DNA of 64,000 nt from Auanema rhodensis (lineage: Eukaryota > Nematoda > Chromadorea > Rhabditida > Rhabditidae), in contig OZ059895.1 of assembly GCA_964057225.1 (NCBI GenBank), forward strand, positions 9,114,001 through 9,178,000, given 5' to 3'. The translations under genes were made by a program, and so were the position numbers. The notes beneath the pieces were generated by a model, which worked only from the letters and a program-made list of their open reading frames with translations, was not told the origin of the DNA and made no database searches. The first letter of the stretch is position 1, and each line of letters opens with the position of its first letter. Positions 13,001-25,100 of the stretch are shown here, in pieces.

Positions 13001-14613
13001 CCACGTTCAAGGAGAATCTGAAAGAAGACTAATACCTAGCATTTGTGCACAAAAACAAACTTGCACGGGAACATAGTTGGCAAGCATTGTTCTCAATTGT
13101 GATCTGAAATCGTCATCAGAAAACTGCCCGACCCAAAAATTTCCAATTGATGTGTCAATGAAGCAAACACCATAAGTAGAAGATGTTCCATTCGTCTGTT
13201 ATACTGTTTAATATACGGCGATGTAGTTCTGATACCTGTTCTTTAATTGCGACTAAATATTTAGCCCCACTTTCGAATTGTTCAACTCCACCGTCGCTGC
13301 CATCAAGAACACCGTAAGTGCGTGTACCCATTGTAGTTAGACGGCATAACTCTCTATATTACATTACAATATACAATATATTAAATGAGTTATCCCACCT
13401 GCGAACAACTTTATCTTTGGCACCAACTTTTTTGGAATTGCGTTCCTCCAGTTGTTGTGGAGTCTCAGTTTGTTCAACACGTGCAACCTTATATCCACGG
13501 GATACAAGTTGATCCGCGAATTTTCCATATGCCATTTCAGGAAAACCGCAATGTGCATAGCCTCCCTAATTGAATGAAGAAATATATCAGCTTATCTACA
13601 ATAACGAACTCTCATGTAAGAAAGCCCGAGGCAATTGACACCAATTACAGCATCCATGTGATAAAGCTCATAAAACTTTCCTACTTTGAAAAACAAAATA
13701 GTATCATAATAATTTGCTTTAAGTGACCACCATTGCTTATGACCTAAAATATAATTCTCATTTTTTAATAACACATTTGTTTTGGTAAAAAAAACGTACC
13801 TGGGGTTTGTTGTTTTAAAAATTCTGGAGGAACATACAAAGTTGTAGGATCATACTCTGGATCAGTTTGAACACGCCCACTGGCATCTTTCACTTTCTCG
13901 GGCTAAATAAGCAACCAAATTAAATAAAGCTCAAACAGCAGTACTTTCAGCCAAGTAAAATTTTCATGCTCATATTTGTCCTCAATAAAATTAACATCAG
14001 CTGATTTACTAGAATCCTTGATAGGATCTATTTTATAAATTGTCTTATCCAAAGTTGCAGTTGTGTCATCCTAGAAATTCGTTCTTTTTTATAAGTTTCA
14101 AAAGATATAGCTTACTAAATTTTCATCATGCGCTCTAAAAGAATGAATAAAAGATTGTGCCATTTGAATAGACAATGGAGTCTTAGGTACCATTTGTTTT
14201 CTATAAACAGTTGAAGGAGTTGACGGTGGACAACTCATTTCCGGCGATTCTTCTCTGCTAGCCTTAAGAAATGAAACTAAGGATTCAAATCAATGAAATA
14301 AGCTTACTCCCAATTTAGGAGTTTTAGGAGCATCATCTTCTCCAACATCCTCTTCATCTGACGATATAATAACTTTTCTTCTTTTTGCCTTGGATTTGAT
14401 TGGAGATTCCAAGCTATCATTAAAGCTGCCCCTCTTCAGCGTTTTTTCTACATCTGAACATGATTCCTTCAAGAGATATTCACTTCGACTACCTTTATCT
14501 TCCTGTTCAATTTCAATTTGTTTATTTCGCAATGGCTCTCGCTTAGGTGTGTTAGGAGTTTTTGGTGTAGAAGACCCTTTAAAGAAACTCAGCAAATTGC
14601 TTTGCTTCGACAT
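10039..14613 (-). CDS. MSH6: DNA mismatch repair protein MSH6
   Basis: This is the MutS homologue that pairs with MSH2 as MutS-alpha to recognise base mismatches and small loops in nuclear DNA. The N-terminus carries a PCNA-interacting (PIP) box, QSNLLSFF (residues 4-11), then a basic, Ser-rich linker with [11 protein letters not shown]. The mismatch-binding domain has the phenylalanine wedge motif in [15 protein letters not shown] (about 13690-13640). The connector, lever and clamp regions follow. The ATPase domain has Walker [10 protein letters not shown] (about 10940-10910), Walker [17 protein letters not shown] (about 10630-10580) and the STHYH switch (near 10450). The protein ends [10 protein letters not shown]. 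No PWWP domain is present at the N-terminus, unlike vertebrate MSH6. It has many short introns. The start at 14613 is fixed by the PIP box. Confidence 0.96.
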
Positions 14614-15980
14614 TCTTGAGTTCCTATAACTCCAAAATTTTAAATATATTCAACTGTATCTAACATTAGTAAATACAATAAACAAAATCACATAAGAAGA
14701 TCAATATGACCCCCACCACCCAATCGAGAAAAATTACTATCGTTTTGACGGGTTTAAACATAGTTTTCCCGCAAAAGATTTCAAATTATTACGTATTGTA
14801 TTTATACCGTAATAATTTTTAATTTTCAAAATTTAAATCAAAAAATACGATTGTTACATAATATTTGAACAATACTTTACGTAATGAACTTGTCTTCTGT
14901 TGTTTGGAATTCAATAGATCTGACACAAATATAGTACTAACAGTGAAGTATAGGAGCGATAAGAAAACTTTTATGTGTCTTATTTTGTTTGAAATAAAAG
15001 GATTTGCTGAAAACTAAATAAATTCCTATTTGTATCCGTTCTTCACTTTATTATGCTGAAGTAATAATGAATAATGAGAATGATCTGGCAAGGTATATAA
15101 AAAAATAGATTTTATTATAAGTAAACAAATCATTTTTCTATCTAATAATGCGTGATCATTTCTTAATTAATATTTGCCAGGTTATTTTATGAAAAGAAGA
15201 TTTTCATTCTGAAAATTTAAATTAAAACTATATGCTCACCAACAATTAATTTTGGGTATTATATAATGTTCATTATTCTCTACATGTATCTTTATCTTTT
15301 TCAAGTGGTACTAGATGTTACTAATAACTATGTAATATTTTATATCTTTAACTGGGGTCAAGAAAAGATAATCTTGATCCTTTAATAGAAGTGCCGTCTG
15401 TCAATTGTGAATGAGGCTGACAATTAAAGGTTTCAGAAGCTTGTATGTGCACTTGCTAATGTCTCACAAATCCACTCGCATGTGACTCGTAAATCTCTTC
15501 GAAATGGATTTTACTTAGTATGTTATAAAACTATTAATATTTTGTTTGATAATGTGGAAAATAATATAAGATTAAAGAACAATTCATAGAAGTATATCTC
15601 GTCCTATGAAGAGGATACTCCTTATATGAAAATATTAATAAATTGCCGCCGATTAATTCACTATATGATTTTCAATATTAATATTCGAATTTCTTTTATT
15701 TGCACAATATATTCTACGGTAGCTCTAAAATTCTTCTAAAGAAGAAAAATTAGTTGCCAAATTCATGATACATAGTTGGAAGTAGCGAACTAATATTTTC
15801 TTCAGGCTGGGATTCTCGATGGATGCTCTTAGCTAAAATATGAATTTAATTATGTGCGTTCAACTTGCCGATGTCGGCTTAGCTTTTCGTTTATGTCAGG
15901 AGATTTGCTGAGACTTATATTTCCATCTATTCTCTTTACATTCCCCATCCGACACTTCTCGCAATATTCTACACTAGCTT

Positions 15981-16115
15981 TCACCTAATCAATTGGTATA
16001 CTGTAATGGGCGGGGCAAGTGCAAATATGTAAGAGCAGATGAGCAATAACAGAATCTGCAGCTTTCGCGGTGGTGGCAGATTGCGTCTTTGGCGTTCCGG
16101 ATCACCTAATCAATT
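15981..16115. repeat. 14-bp direct repeat TCACCTAATCAATT, two copies 121 bp apart
   Basis: Identical 14-mers are at 15981-15994 and 16102-16115, just upstream of the AP-2 coding start. They bracket a GC box. They could be duplicated transcription factor sites (an AATCAATT homeodomain-like core). This reading is inference only. Confidence 0.5.
16008..16016. promoter_or_regulatory. GC box (GGGCGGGGC) upstream of AP-2
   Basis: A canonical Sp1/KLF-type GGGCGGGGC core in a strongly AT-rich genome, 146 bases before the AP-2 ATG used here and between the two copies of a 14-bp direct repeat. It is likely to be part of the AP-2 promoter; function is inferred from position and motif. Confidence 0.4.
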
Positions 16116-16161
16116 CTGCTTATTCACTTCTTACATATAATTGTGCTATTTTCCATTTTAA

Positions 16162-17707
16162 ATGTTCTTAGCTAAAAGTCGAAAAGAGTCAGCCACGGAA
16201 GAAGAAGATCTCCGAGGAGAAGATGAATCTGAAGGTAGTCAATTTCGACAGTTTCAGGTGAATTTAAATATAAATGAACTTAAATCAGTGTTTTTTTATG
16301 CAAAATACAATGATGTTTCTTGTAGTTTGATGGATCTCGACCAGATTTTCGTCAATTTCCTTCTGGATCATACATTGGATATACTAATGGAGAGAATTAT
16401 AATGCCGCGATGAACCCACCACAGCAAGTCCAACAGCAGCAACCTCCTCCACAGCAAGCATTGAATTCAGTAAGCTTATAATTAGATTAGCACCCAAATT
16501 AAAATAGATTTATAATGATTTTGACATTTCAGGCACATTGCGCTATCGTACCTTTTTACACATCACGAATTGATTTTCCTCAGCAAGTTAATAATTTCAT
16601 GAACCAAAATGAACATGAGCCAGAAGTTTGTTAATTTCACTTTTTGAAATTTCATTTAATTTCAGATATTTCCATCAAAAATTGAAGGGTTAGAAACAAG
16701 AAGTAAGCATATATATTCTCTTTTTTTTGCAATTACTGTACATTTCAGTGTTAAGGAAAATTGATATGCCGTTATTTTTTCTTAATGATCCCACGTTTTG
16801 TAATCCGTCTACAGTAGATCCACGAGAAGTTCGAAATTCTGAGAAATTAAGATTAGTACAACTTGTAGGTTTATTGCACTGTTCCTGGAAGAACTTCATT
16901 GTTGAGCAGTACTACTAAATACAGAGTTACAGTGGGGGAAATTCAAAGGCGTATCAGTCCACCAGAGTGTTTGAATGCTTCTCTTCTTGGAGGAATTCTC
17001 AGAAAGTAGAGCACTATTCTATTATCTCATATTAATTTCTCATTAAGAGCAAAATCTAAAGATGGAGGAAAAACATTAAGAGACTCTTTAAAAAAAATAG
17101 GCTTAACATTGCCAGCTGGACGAAGAAAGCAGGCGAATGTCACAGCTTTAACAGCGTTGGTGGAAGGTGGGAATTAACATAATACTTGAATAATTTCAAT
17201 TTCATTTCAGAAGAAGCCGTTCACATGGCTAAGGATTTTGCTATTGTTTGTGAAAAAGAGTTTCATGCTAGAGAAATTGGAATTTTCCTAACTAAAGCTA
17301 ACTTAGCCGTTGAACATGACGCAGTTAAAAGAAGATCTATCTTGGAGCACAGCAAGTATGTTTATCGTCAGCCTCAAAGTTTAGTTGAATGCTATTTAGA
17401 AAAGTTATTACGGAGTTGTGTGATTTGATTGCAGCTGACAGGACCCCTCTAACCCCTTTTATTCAAATTCCTCGTGGTACTCCATTACTTGATCCAGCGG
17501 TTCAGCAACATATTAGCCATTTTACTTTGGTGCAATATAATATTTTTTTAAAATGAAGACGTTGAAGTAGTTTAGGTAACACATGGTTTTGGAACAGTGG
17601 CAATGGTGGGAGTATTACAATCAGTAAGAAATGTAATTGAAGAAAGTTTGAAATATATGGATAGAAATTGCCCGCCACAAATGTATATGAATTATAATAC
17701 TCGTTAA
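16162..17707 (+). CDS. TFAP2: Transcription factor AP-2
   Basis: This is a sequence-specific nuclear transcription factor of the AP-2 family. The first part is Gln/Pro-rich ([12 protein letters not shown]), as in AP-2 activation domains. The basic helix-span-helix DNA-binding and dimerisation domain is unmistakable across 16.9-17.7 kb: [54 protein letters not shown], then [18 protein letters not shown] and HFTLVTHGFG. Exon joins such as PRE|VYC and GILRK|AKSKDGG restore the family sequence across introns of about 40-55 bases. The protein ends NYNTR. The start is uncertain: ATG 16162 is in frame but overlaps an acceptor-like TTCTTAG, so the true first exon may be upstream. Confidence 0.92.
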
Positions 17708-17865
17708 TCATTGCTTCTTACATTTACATTACATTCAATTTATATTTAAAACAGTCAGTAATAAAGAAAAGGAATTCATTGAATTCTACAATACAAAATG
17801 AGAACAAGTACTTACGACATTATTGAAATTTCCCGCATTTGCAAATAAATAAAACAGTTACGTTA

Positions 17866-19254
17866 TTACTTAGCTTTCACTTTTTCTTTAGTTTCCTTTT
17901 TTTCTTCCTCTTTTTTCTTATCACCTTCCCCTTCACGCTCTCGTTCTGCTTTTTGTAAAGCCAACTGTAAAAAAGGTATTTTAAAATATTATAATCATCT
18001 ATCTCTAACCTTATTGTCAATGAGATTATGAAGAGCTATGACCGAACGAACAAGAGATCCCATATATACACACATAAGCTGATCGTTAGTTTGTACATTT
18101 TGAGCAACGACGAAGTCTGGATGAGCAACATCGGGCAATAAATTCAGAACTTCCTTAAATGAGCATCTAGTTAATATGAATACAAACAAATTCAAGCTAA
18201 CCTGAATGTAATAAATAACTGGGTGATTTACAGGAAGAGATCCCTCAGCAACTTCTCGAAGATACTTTTCAATGTCTTCCAATTGAGAATGCAGACCACG
18301 AAGACCCAATAGTTGATCTGTAACACGCTGAGAAAGAGTACCAGCAGTCTGATCCTTGATATCTCTGATGATAATTAATGAGTACATAAAACATGAGAAT
18401 CGAATATAGTACCTCAAAAGATGTTCAACACCAACTTCTTCTGCTTCCTCAGCACCAATTTCGCTAGGAACATGTTCAAAGGTTTTAATTGGAGGAGTAC
18501 CATCCTAAAGAGTGAAAACTTGAAAAAACTATAAAAAAAAGTGAGCTTACATCATGCACTTCTTGTACTTCCAAGTAAGCTTCAGTTGGCAAACCAATAT
18601 CCTTTGGTTCAGCTTCAATTATAACAAGTACTGGATTAGGAGTAAAACGTTTCAATTGCTCATTAATAGCAATATCGTTCTGAAAAAAGTTGATAAAAAA
18701 GCATATCTAACACATAAATGCCAAATACCTTGTGGAGCTTAGGCCCAGTATGATACCATCCTACAATCTTTTCTTTTGCAGCAACCTAAGATTTATATTA
18801 AAATTTATAGAAATTTCTTCAGATACAAAACCTTATAGAACATGCTGTACATGCTTTCCAAATAGTCCATATCAAGGAACCAAGTGTCTTTGTCCTTTTC
18901 GTCTTCATCAAAGGGTACTGAACGAATAAAAAAGTATCTTAAAAAACAGTACTTAATTTCTTACCAGCAAAACTGTTTCCTATATCAAAAACTTTTCCAT
19001 TTTTCATAGAACCGAGAAGAACACCAACAACTCTTTTCACGCTCTGAGTTTTCTTAACACGGTTGAAATGATCCACAACACTGAGAAGAACAAGGGGGTG
19101 AACAATAACCTAAAAGTCATTATTGATAATATGATTTTAAAAATAAAAACAATACTTTTTGCACAGGCAAATTTGCATGAGCATTGCTAATGCAATGAAG
19201 TCCTCCCTTCTGTTTTACAGTCTCTTGGAGTGTAGAAGTGCTACCGAGAGCCAT
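17866..19254 (-). CDS. PSMD7: 26S proteasome regulatory subunit Rpn8 (PSMD7)
   Basis: This is a structural subunit of the 19S proteasome lid and the partner of the deubiquitinase Rpn11. The MPN domain begins [16 protein letters not shown] (19155-19080). It continues with [20 protein letters not shown] and [18 protein letters not shown], and so lacks the catalytic JAMM metal ligands, as expected for Rpn8. The helical C-terminal half ([31 protein letters not shown]) pairs with Rpn11 in the known complex. The tail is Lys/Glu-rich ([11 protein letters not shown]). The start at 19254 gives about 30 residues before VIVHP, longer than usual for the family. It lies 265 bases head-to-head from the FKBP8-like gene, suggesting a shared promoter. 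Confidence 0.95.
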
Positions 19255-19519
19255 TCCTTCAAAAATATAAATATTTACCGAGTAAATTTTATAATTAATA
19301 ATATGAGCAAAATGAATAATCAAAAATTCATAATGAAATAAAACGACCATAAAGAATTAAACAATCTGTGAAAAAATTGTAATCATTTTGAGAGTGGAAA
19401 GTGTGCTCTGTTGCGAAAATTGTTGCGGGACCATTTTTTGTTTCATATTTTAAGCACTTATAAGATAGCTAAGAGATTAGAATAGCCATCCACTATTCTA
19501 TACGTCTTAAGCTTAGAAA
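19255..19519. promoter_or_regulatory. Short divergent promoter shared by PSMD7 and FKBP8-like
   Basis: Only 265 bases separate the two start codons on opposite strands. The segment should therefore contain both 5' UTRs and a bidirectional promoter. No TATA box or other specific element is convincing. Confidence 0.5.
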
Positions 19520-21098
19520 ATGGAAAGTGACGTAGAGCAAAAATACGATTCTGATTGTCAACCTATTGACATAATAGAGCATGATGATGTAGTGGAGGTG
19601 TGTTAAAGTATATATTTTACTACCATTTATATGCAGTTCATTATCTTTAATTTGATATGTAGGTGCGGAAAGGCAGACAAGCCGTATCTTCCGGGGAGCC
19701 TTCTTTGGATGGCAGTATTGATGAGGACAGGGGAGCTCTATCAGATTCGGAAATCACTCATGTAGCTCGGTCAAATGTATGTATTACGAGACAATTTTCT
19801 TGAAATTATAGTTTTGTAGACCATAGCTGCTCAAGTACGCGGACCATCTTCAGATGCCTTAGAAGAATCATGTCGAATTGAAGCTTCTGGTAGAGATAAA
19901 TTTTCGGAATGGGAAGACATCTTAGGGAGTGGAAATTTGAAACGAAAAATTGTTATACCAGGTTCCAGCAATACTGATCGTCCCAAGGATGGGCAATGGG
20001 TCACTATTAAAGTAAGATATGCAGTATTACGTTTAGTTCAATCTTTCCTTAAAGGTGAAAGATACCTTACGCGGGATGGACTCTCATGATAGACTACGTT
20101 TTATCACAGGATATTCGATGGTTATTGATGGTTTGACTTAGGAAAGTGGTTTTCAAATATTACTTGTTTCTTTTTGTAGCATGGGAATTGGTTGTAAAAT
20201 TAATGCATGTCGGTGAATTATGTGCGGTTAAGACTAGTGCTATTCTTGCATATGGCGAAGTTGGTTTAGACCAGAGAGTTCCCCCTGATCAAGATCAAGA
20301 ATACACGGTTTTTTTCTTGCTTGCATGATCTTATTTTGTATTACTTTTCAGATTGAGCTGATTAGCATAGAAGATGGCTCTATGTTTGAGGAAATGTCTT
20401 CGCAAGAATTAGAAACGTTTTTACTGATGTTGAAGGATAGGGGAAATTATTTCTTTAACCGTTTAGAGTATGATAAGGCTATTTTTGTATACAGAAGGTA
20501 TGCTAGAACATTTTAACATGGGAACAAAATTATTTTAGAGCTTCGGATATACCTCTCCAAAATCATGTTGACTTAAATAAGCTAATGTCTACGATTTATT
20601 CTAATCTAGCCGTTTGTTACTATAAAGTTAGGAGTTTTAATTATATTTTCTTACCAATTGCTGTTTTAGCTTGGTGAATATGACACTGTTATAAGTTGTG
20701 CTAACGATGCCATTGCCTTGGATAAGCTCAACACAAAAGCTCTCTATCGTAAAGCTGTGGCTTTATCTGCTCTCAAGGAGTATGAACAAGCTCAAACGTG
20801 GCTTAAGCGATCCCTAGACATCGATCCTTCTCAACTGGTAATGTTGTTTCCGTTGTTTATTTTAATAAATTATATAAATTAGGCTGCTCAAAATGAGTTA
20901 GACAGAGTTGACGGCTTACGGAGAAGACGAAGACAAGATGAAAAAGAGCTGTATAAGAAAATGCTAAGTGGGGCAGGCGATGATTTAAATACGAATAGTG
21001 TGATATACAGAAGCTGGGCTGCTGTTCATAAAGTGAAAGTGTTGGTTATTGTTTTTTTCCTATTCACTTTTTTATGTTTCATCTATTTTTTGACCTAA
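19520..21098 (+). CDS. FKBP8: FKBP8-like peptidyl-prolyl isomerase with TPR repeats and tail anchor
   Basis: This is an FKBP38-type co-chaperone expected on the outer mitochondrial or ER membrane. It starts with an acidic N-terminus (MESDVEQKYDSDCQ). The segment EWEDILGSGNLKRKIVIPG then leads into an FKBP domain (DGQWVTIKVKDTL, IDAWELVVKLMHVGELC, AILAYGEVG). After that come three TPR motifs (NYFFNRLEYDKAIFVYRRA, TIYSNLAVCYYKLGEYDTVI, ALYRKAVALSALKEYEQA). It ends with a hydrophobic tail anchor (VLVIVFFLFTFLCFIYFLT) directly before the stop. The order FKBP-TPR-TM matches FKBP8 and not the soluble FKBP4/5 group. As in FKBP8, the isomerase pocket looks divergent. Short introns interrupt each domain. 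Confidence 0.9.
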
Positions 21099-22117
21099 AT
21101 GTAAAATTGTATAAAAAAAATATCGACCAACTCTTTTTTTATTGCTTCGATTTTAGATTTCTGACCCTTTTTATGATTTGTATTGTTCACTCAATACCCA
21201 AAGGGTCTTTAAGTATTTCTTTTCACCTGTGAGTTATAACTCCTTTCTTTCTATTCCATTAAAATCCGAGATCTGGATATATGTGTACAGTTTTAATATC
21301 AGATTCTTTGTCGTTCTGTTTTATAAGCATTACTTTTCTCATAGTTATTATTACTATAATAATAATAATAAATCAAGCAATCATTTTTTTGAATAATGGA
21401 TAAGAGTTGTTAGTGTTAGTAGACTTATTAGGTTGCCTGTCCTGTTGGATATGAATGAGGTAATCATGAATCCCCGCCTATCCCTGTTCTCTATACATGG
21501 ATTGGGCCACTATTTAGAGACTCAAAACCAGGTGAATAACGAGTTTTTAGTAGGCATGATGATTCAGGCTACCGAATATCATGCTTTCTCTGATCATTTT
21601 TACATTTTCGATGACCTCATAATGCTTTCTACAATTTGACCTTCATTCAGTATTTACTTTCTCATGCAATTCACACATACTCAAGATCTGTGCTTGAGAC
21701 CCATATATTCCTATTTTATTCCCGAAACTTCATCTCAAAAACTCCGTTGATCAGACATGATTTGTAAATCTTTTGATCGAACAGTACTCAAGAGATGATT
21801 AATGGTGGTTTGTATACGGTGGTTGACATCGACCTTTTACAATTCTGTATTCGTCGTGTACTAATGAATCTATTGAGGTTTTCTAGTGGTTATTGTAACA
21901 TATAGAGTTATGAAAATCTTGATAATCCTTTTGAATTTTCTCAAGATGTCTAATTCTATTACATTTTTTCCAAAGAAAGTAAGAGTTTTAGAGATTAGAA
22001 TCCATTTTTTTGAATATTTCTGTATCTTATCCATTATTTCTTTAATTTCTCCTATTTATTTTAAGTCTAATATTAAGATTAATATGTTTTTCTTTTATTT
22101 TAGAAATCAAACTGCAT
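21099..22117. other. Intergenic, about 1 kb, between FKBP8-like and the sushi-repeat gene
   Basis: The stretch is T-rich, with short open frames that resemble no protein and a short ATT/AAT run near 21350-21375. It probably holds the FKBP8 3' UTR and the promoter and 5' UTR of the sushi-repeat gene. The ATG of that gene follows a TTTTAG acceptor-like site at 22098-22103, so a 5' UTR intron is possible. Confidence 0.5.
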
Positions 22118-25100
22118 ATGCTCGTTTGGCTTTTATGTATTGCGGCTCTGTTGCCTCGTGTTTTTACTGCAACAACCCCATTAACTTCATTATGTTCTGA
22201 TATTCCTACACCATCTTCATTGAGTAAGAATAGATAATCTTAGAATACTCTTTGAAGAAAAAATTAATTGTTTCAGGTGCTGTATCAGTATGGGTGAAAC
22301 ATCTGACAGATACATCTCTATTTAGAATTTCAGATGAAGATCTTACTGACGAAGGATTTATGAGGTAAATTCCTATAATCAACTTGTAAAATGTATTTTT
22401 AACATTAAGAAGTGCTGCAGATCGAGATAGTTTTGTTGTTTTATTGTCTCGAAATCTTGATACATGTTCTCAGAATAATTGCTCAATCAAGTTGCAACAC
22501 AGTCGACGCTTAAGAGATGGTATATCTACTATATTTGAAAATTTGCATCACAATACTCTTAATGTTGTCAGTTAAATATATGAAATTGGCAAACAAAATT
22601 TTATATTTTCAATCTATCTAGATATCTATTGTTGTTAAAACTATTTTGATGGCAGTTTTTCAACATATAATTCGAAAAAACCTTCCTGATTACTTTGTGT
22701 TGATATTAAGTTCTGTTGTTCTTTAGGTGCTGAAGTTCAACAAGAAAATATCATTGGCACACCACTTGGTTATGAAGCATTGAAAAACGATTTTTACTGT
22801 GCTCGCTCAATCGGTGATTGTGGAGCTGAACTGCCTATATATCAATGGGTTCGCGGGAAAAACAACGAGACCAAAGGTGAATTCATAATGAAATCTCGAA
22901 TAAACTAGATAATAATTACAGTTTATGCTTACACATTTGATCCATCAGCTTCAATTTCTGGCTATATTCGAGATGTTGTTCCAATTTGTTATGGTTGGAG
23001 TGATGAAGGATCTATTATCCCGTCCTTCGGAGGAAATTCGGTACCCCAGAACGAGACAGAAATTTGCGCTCGTGTAGGAACAGTTCAAAACGCTAAGGTG
23101 ATTAATCAGTTGAAATTGAGGCCAGAATTCTTTCAAACAACTAGCTTATCTATCTAAACATAAAATTTGAAACCATATTGAATTGCTAGTCCGTCTGTCA
23201 AAAGAAAAAAAAGGTTTTGAGACGATTTATCTTTCCATATTTACCAACTTGTGATTGAAAAAATCATCATAACAAACATGACAGACAAAGGTCATCCACC
23301 CAATTTCGTTTGAAAAATTTGAATGAAAAAAAAATTGAAAATAGGAATTAATATTTTGATAAAGAGAGAAGAAGGGAAGAGGGGGGGTGGTGGATTGAGG
23401 AATTATTAGTGAGAATTATCTGGTATAGATCATTAACCGTTCATAATAGTACATTTGACACAGATCAAACAAAAGTGAACGAGATAAACACATGCTTTTT
23501 CAGAAAAAAAAAAGATTATTTGGTTACAGTTATTTAGTACTTGCTCTCTTAATCCAACCTCTCAAAATTTCGAATATCCCATGTTTGTCCTCTTTCCAAT
23601 TGTTAAAAGCAAAACCAGATTATATAAATCCAACTATATATCGCATGTGTGTATATATGTATACATACATGTAATATTGAGGTATTGAGTGTGAATATTA
23701 TATAAACGAGATATAATAAGTTTTTTCACGTGGCCTTGATATCAATTGAATTCTTTTTTGTTTTAATATTATTGAAAAAGATATAAAAATGGTCTTTTCA
23801 ATAGGGATTTGAGAATATTTATGATAATATATTCCTTTATTTAGTTCCAACTTAATGACTTTGGGCAAGCACGTGCTGCTTTTGAAATCGAAATAACATT
23901 TTGTTTTTAACAGATTTCATATTCAACTGCTGGTTCATCCTTATTTCCCATAGGAACGACAGCAATACTTCAATGTTCATCTGATTATGTTGCTAGTGGT
24001 CAAACTTCCCTAGTTTGTACTAAAAACGGATGGTACCCAAGTACCGGATTGGGTGGATGTATTAATAATAAAAATTCTGGTACATTTATAATCGATTAAC
24101 CTTAATCAAATAATTTATATATTATAGTTTCAAATGTTTCACCTAATATAAGACAATCATCAACATCTTTATGTTCATCAACATTTAATATACCAAATGG
24201 AGCTTTGGCTATTAGTAATCCCAATAATAGTAATCTTAAAAACAAGTTTTTCATACATAAAATTTCATTTTTACAGTTTCCAATCCAAAAGCTACTGTAT
24301 TATGTAATTTGGGTTATATATCAACTTTCTCGGAAATCATCTTATGTGCCGATGGTGAATGGCAACTTCCGAACATTGACTCTCCTTTGTGTATTCAAGC
24401 AAGTGAAGTGAAATGTCTGCCACCTTTAGCACCCATGAATGGTCATGTATGTATAATTATTTTTATTAAAAGTTATTTTCATTTTTTAAAGATAAAATAT
24501 GTTTCAAATGATAAAAATCCATTCAAAAGTGGATCAAAAGCTGAATTACTTTGTGAAGAAGGCTTTGCTTTGGTGGGAAATCAATATATTCAATGTACAA
24601 CTTCAGGATGGAATCCACCTATCTTTGGAACATGTCAACCGGTAAAATTATATTTTTTGTCTTGATATATGTATATTTGAATTTTATGATTATTTTTTAA
24701 TAATTAGCATAAATATATTAAAATATAGCTTTGAGATCATTTCAGAGAGCAAGATCTAAACGCCAGGTATGTTGAATCCAAAGGGAAATATTAAGTTCTA
24801 TCATAAGTTTTACTATCTATCCTTTCCCTATTTCTAACATTTCTATTCTGGGTATAGGTTTCGGTACTTACATTTTCATAATTTCTAACTCACAACTTTT
24901 TTTTTTTTAATTTCTGATACAAAAATTATTCAATTTATCAGGAACTTGCAACAACCAGCTTGGGTTGTGCCGCTCTTTTCGTTGTTGGCGGAAACGTAAC
25001 TTATGTGCAATCATCACCATCTTTACCATATTCTTCCGGAACTTCAGCTCTTCTGATCTGTAATCCAGGCTATCAGCTTGAAGGATCATTTTCCTCATCA

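Larger units (their letters stand above)
14614..16161. other. 1.5-kb divergent promoter region between MSH6 and AP-2
   Basis: No protein-coding exon could be supported. The region is AT-rich near MSH6 and becomes richer in G+C over 15.8-16.1 kb, next to AP-2. It holds a GC box and a 14-bp direct repeat (listed separately). An untranslated or short coding first exon of AP-2 may lie here, because the AP-2 exon is preceded by an acceptor-like TTCTTAG at 16165-16171. Confidence 0.5.

Noticed and set aside
21178-22200. Open frames rich in Phe/Ile/Tyr before the sushi gene
   Set aside because: Composition is that expected of T-rich noncoding DNA; the real signal peptide starts at 22118 in a different frame.
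23193-23286. 8-bp inverted repeat GTCTGTCA/TGACAGAC in the roughly 0.8-kb first-part intron of the sushi gene
   Set aside because: Short enough to occur by chance in an intron of this size; no further structure around it.
23370-23400. G-rich run (AGAGGGGGGGTGGTGGATTGAGG) as a possible G-quadruplex
   Set aside because: Only one true G-tract of length three or more plus GG doublets; weak and in an intron, so not reported as a feature.
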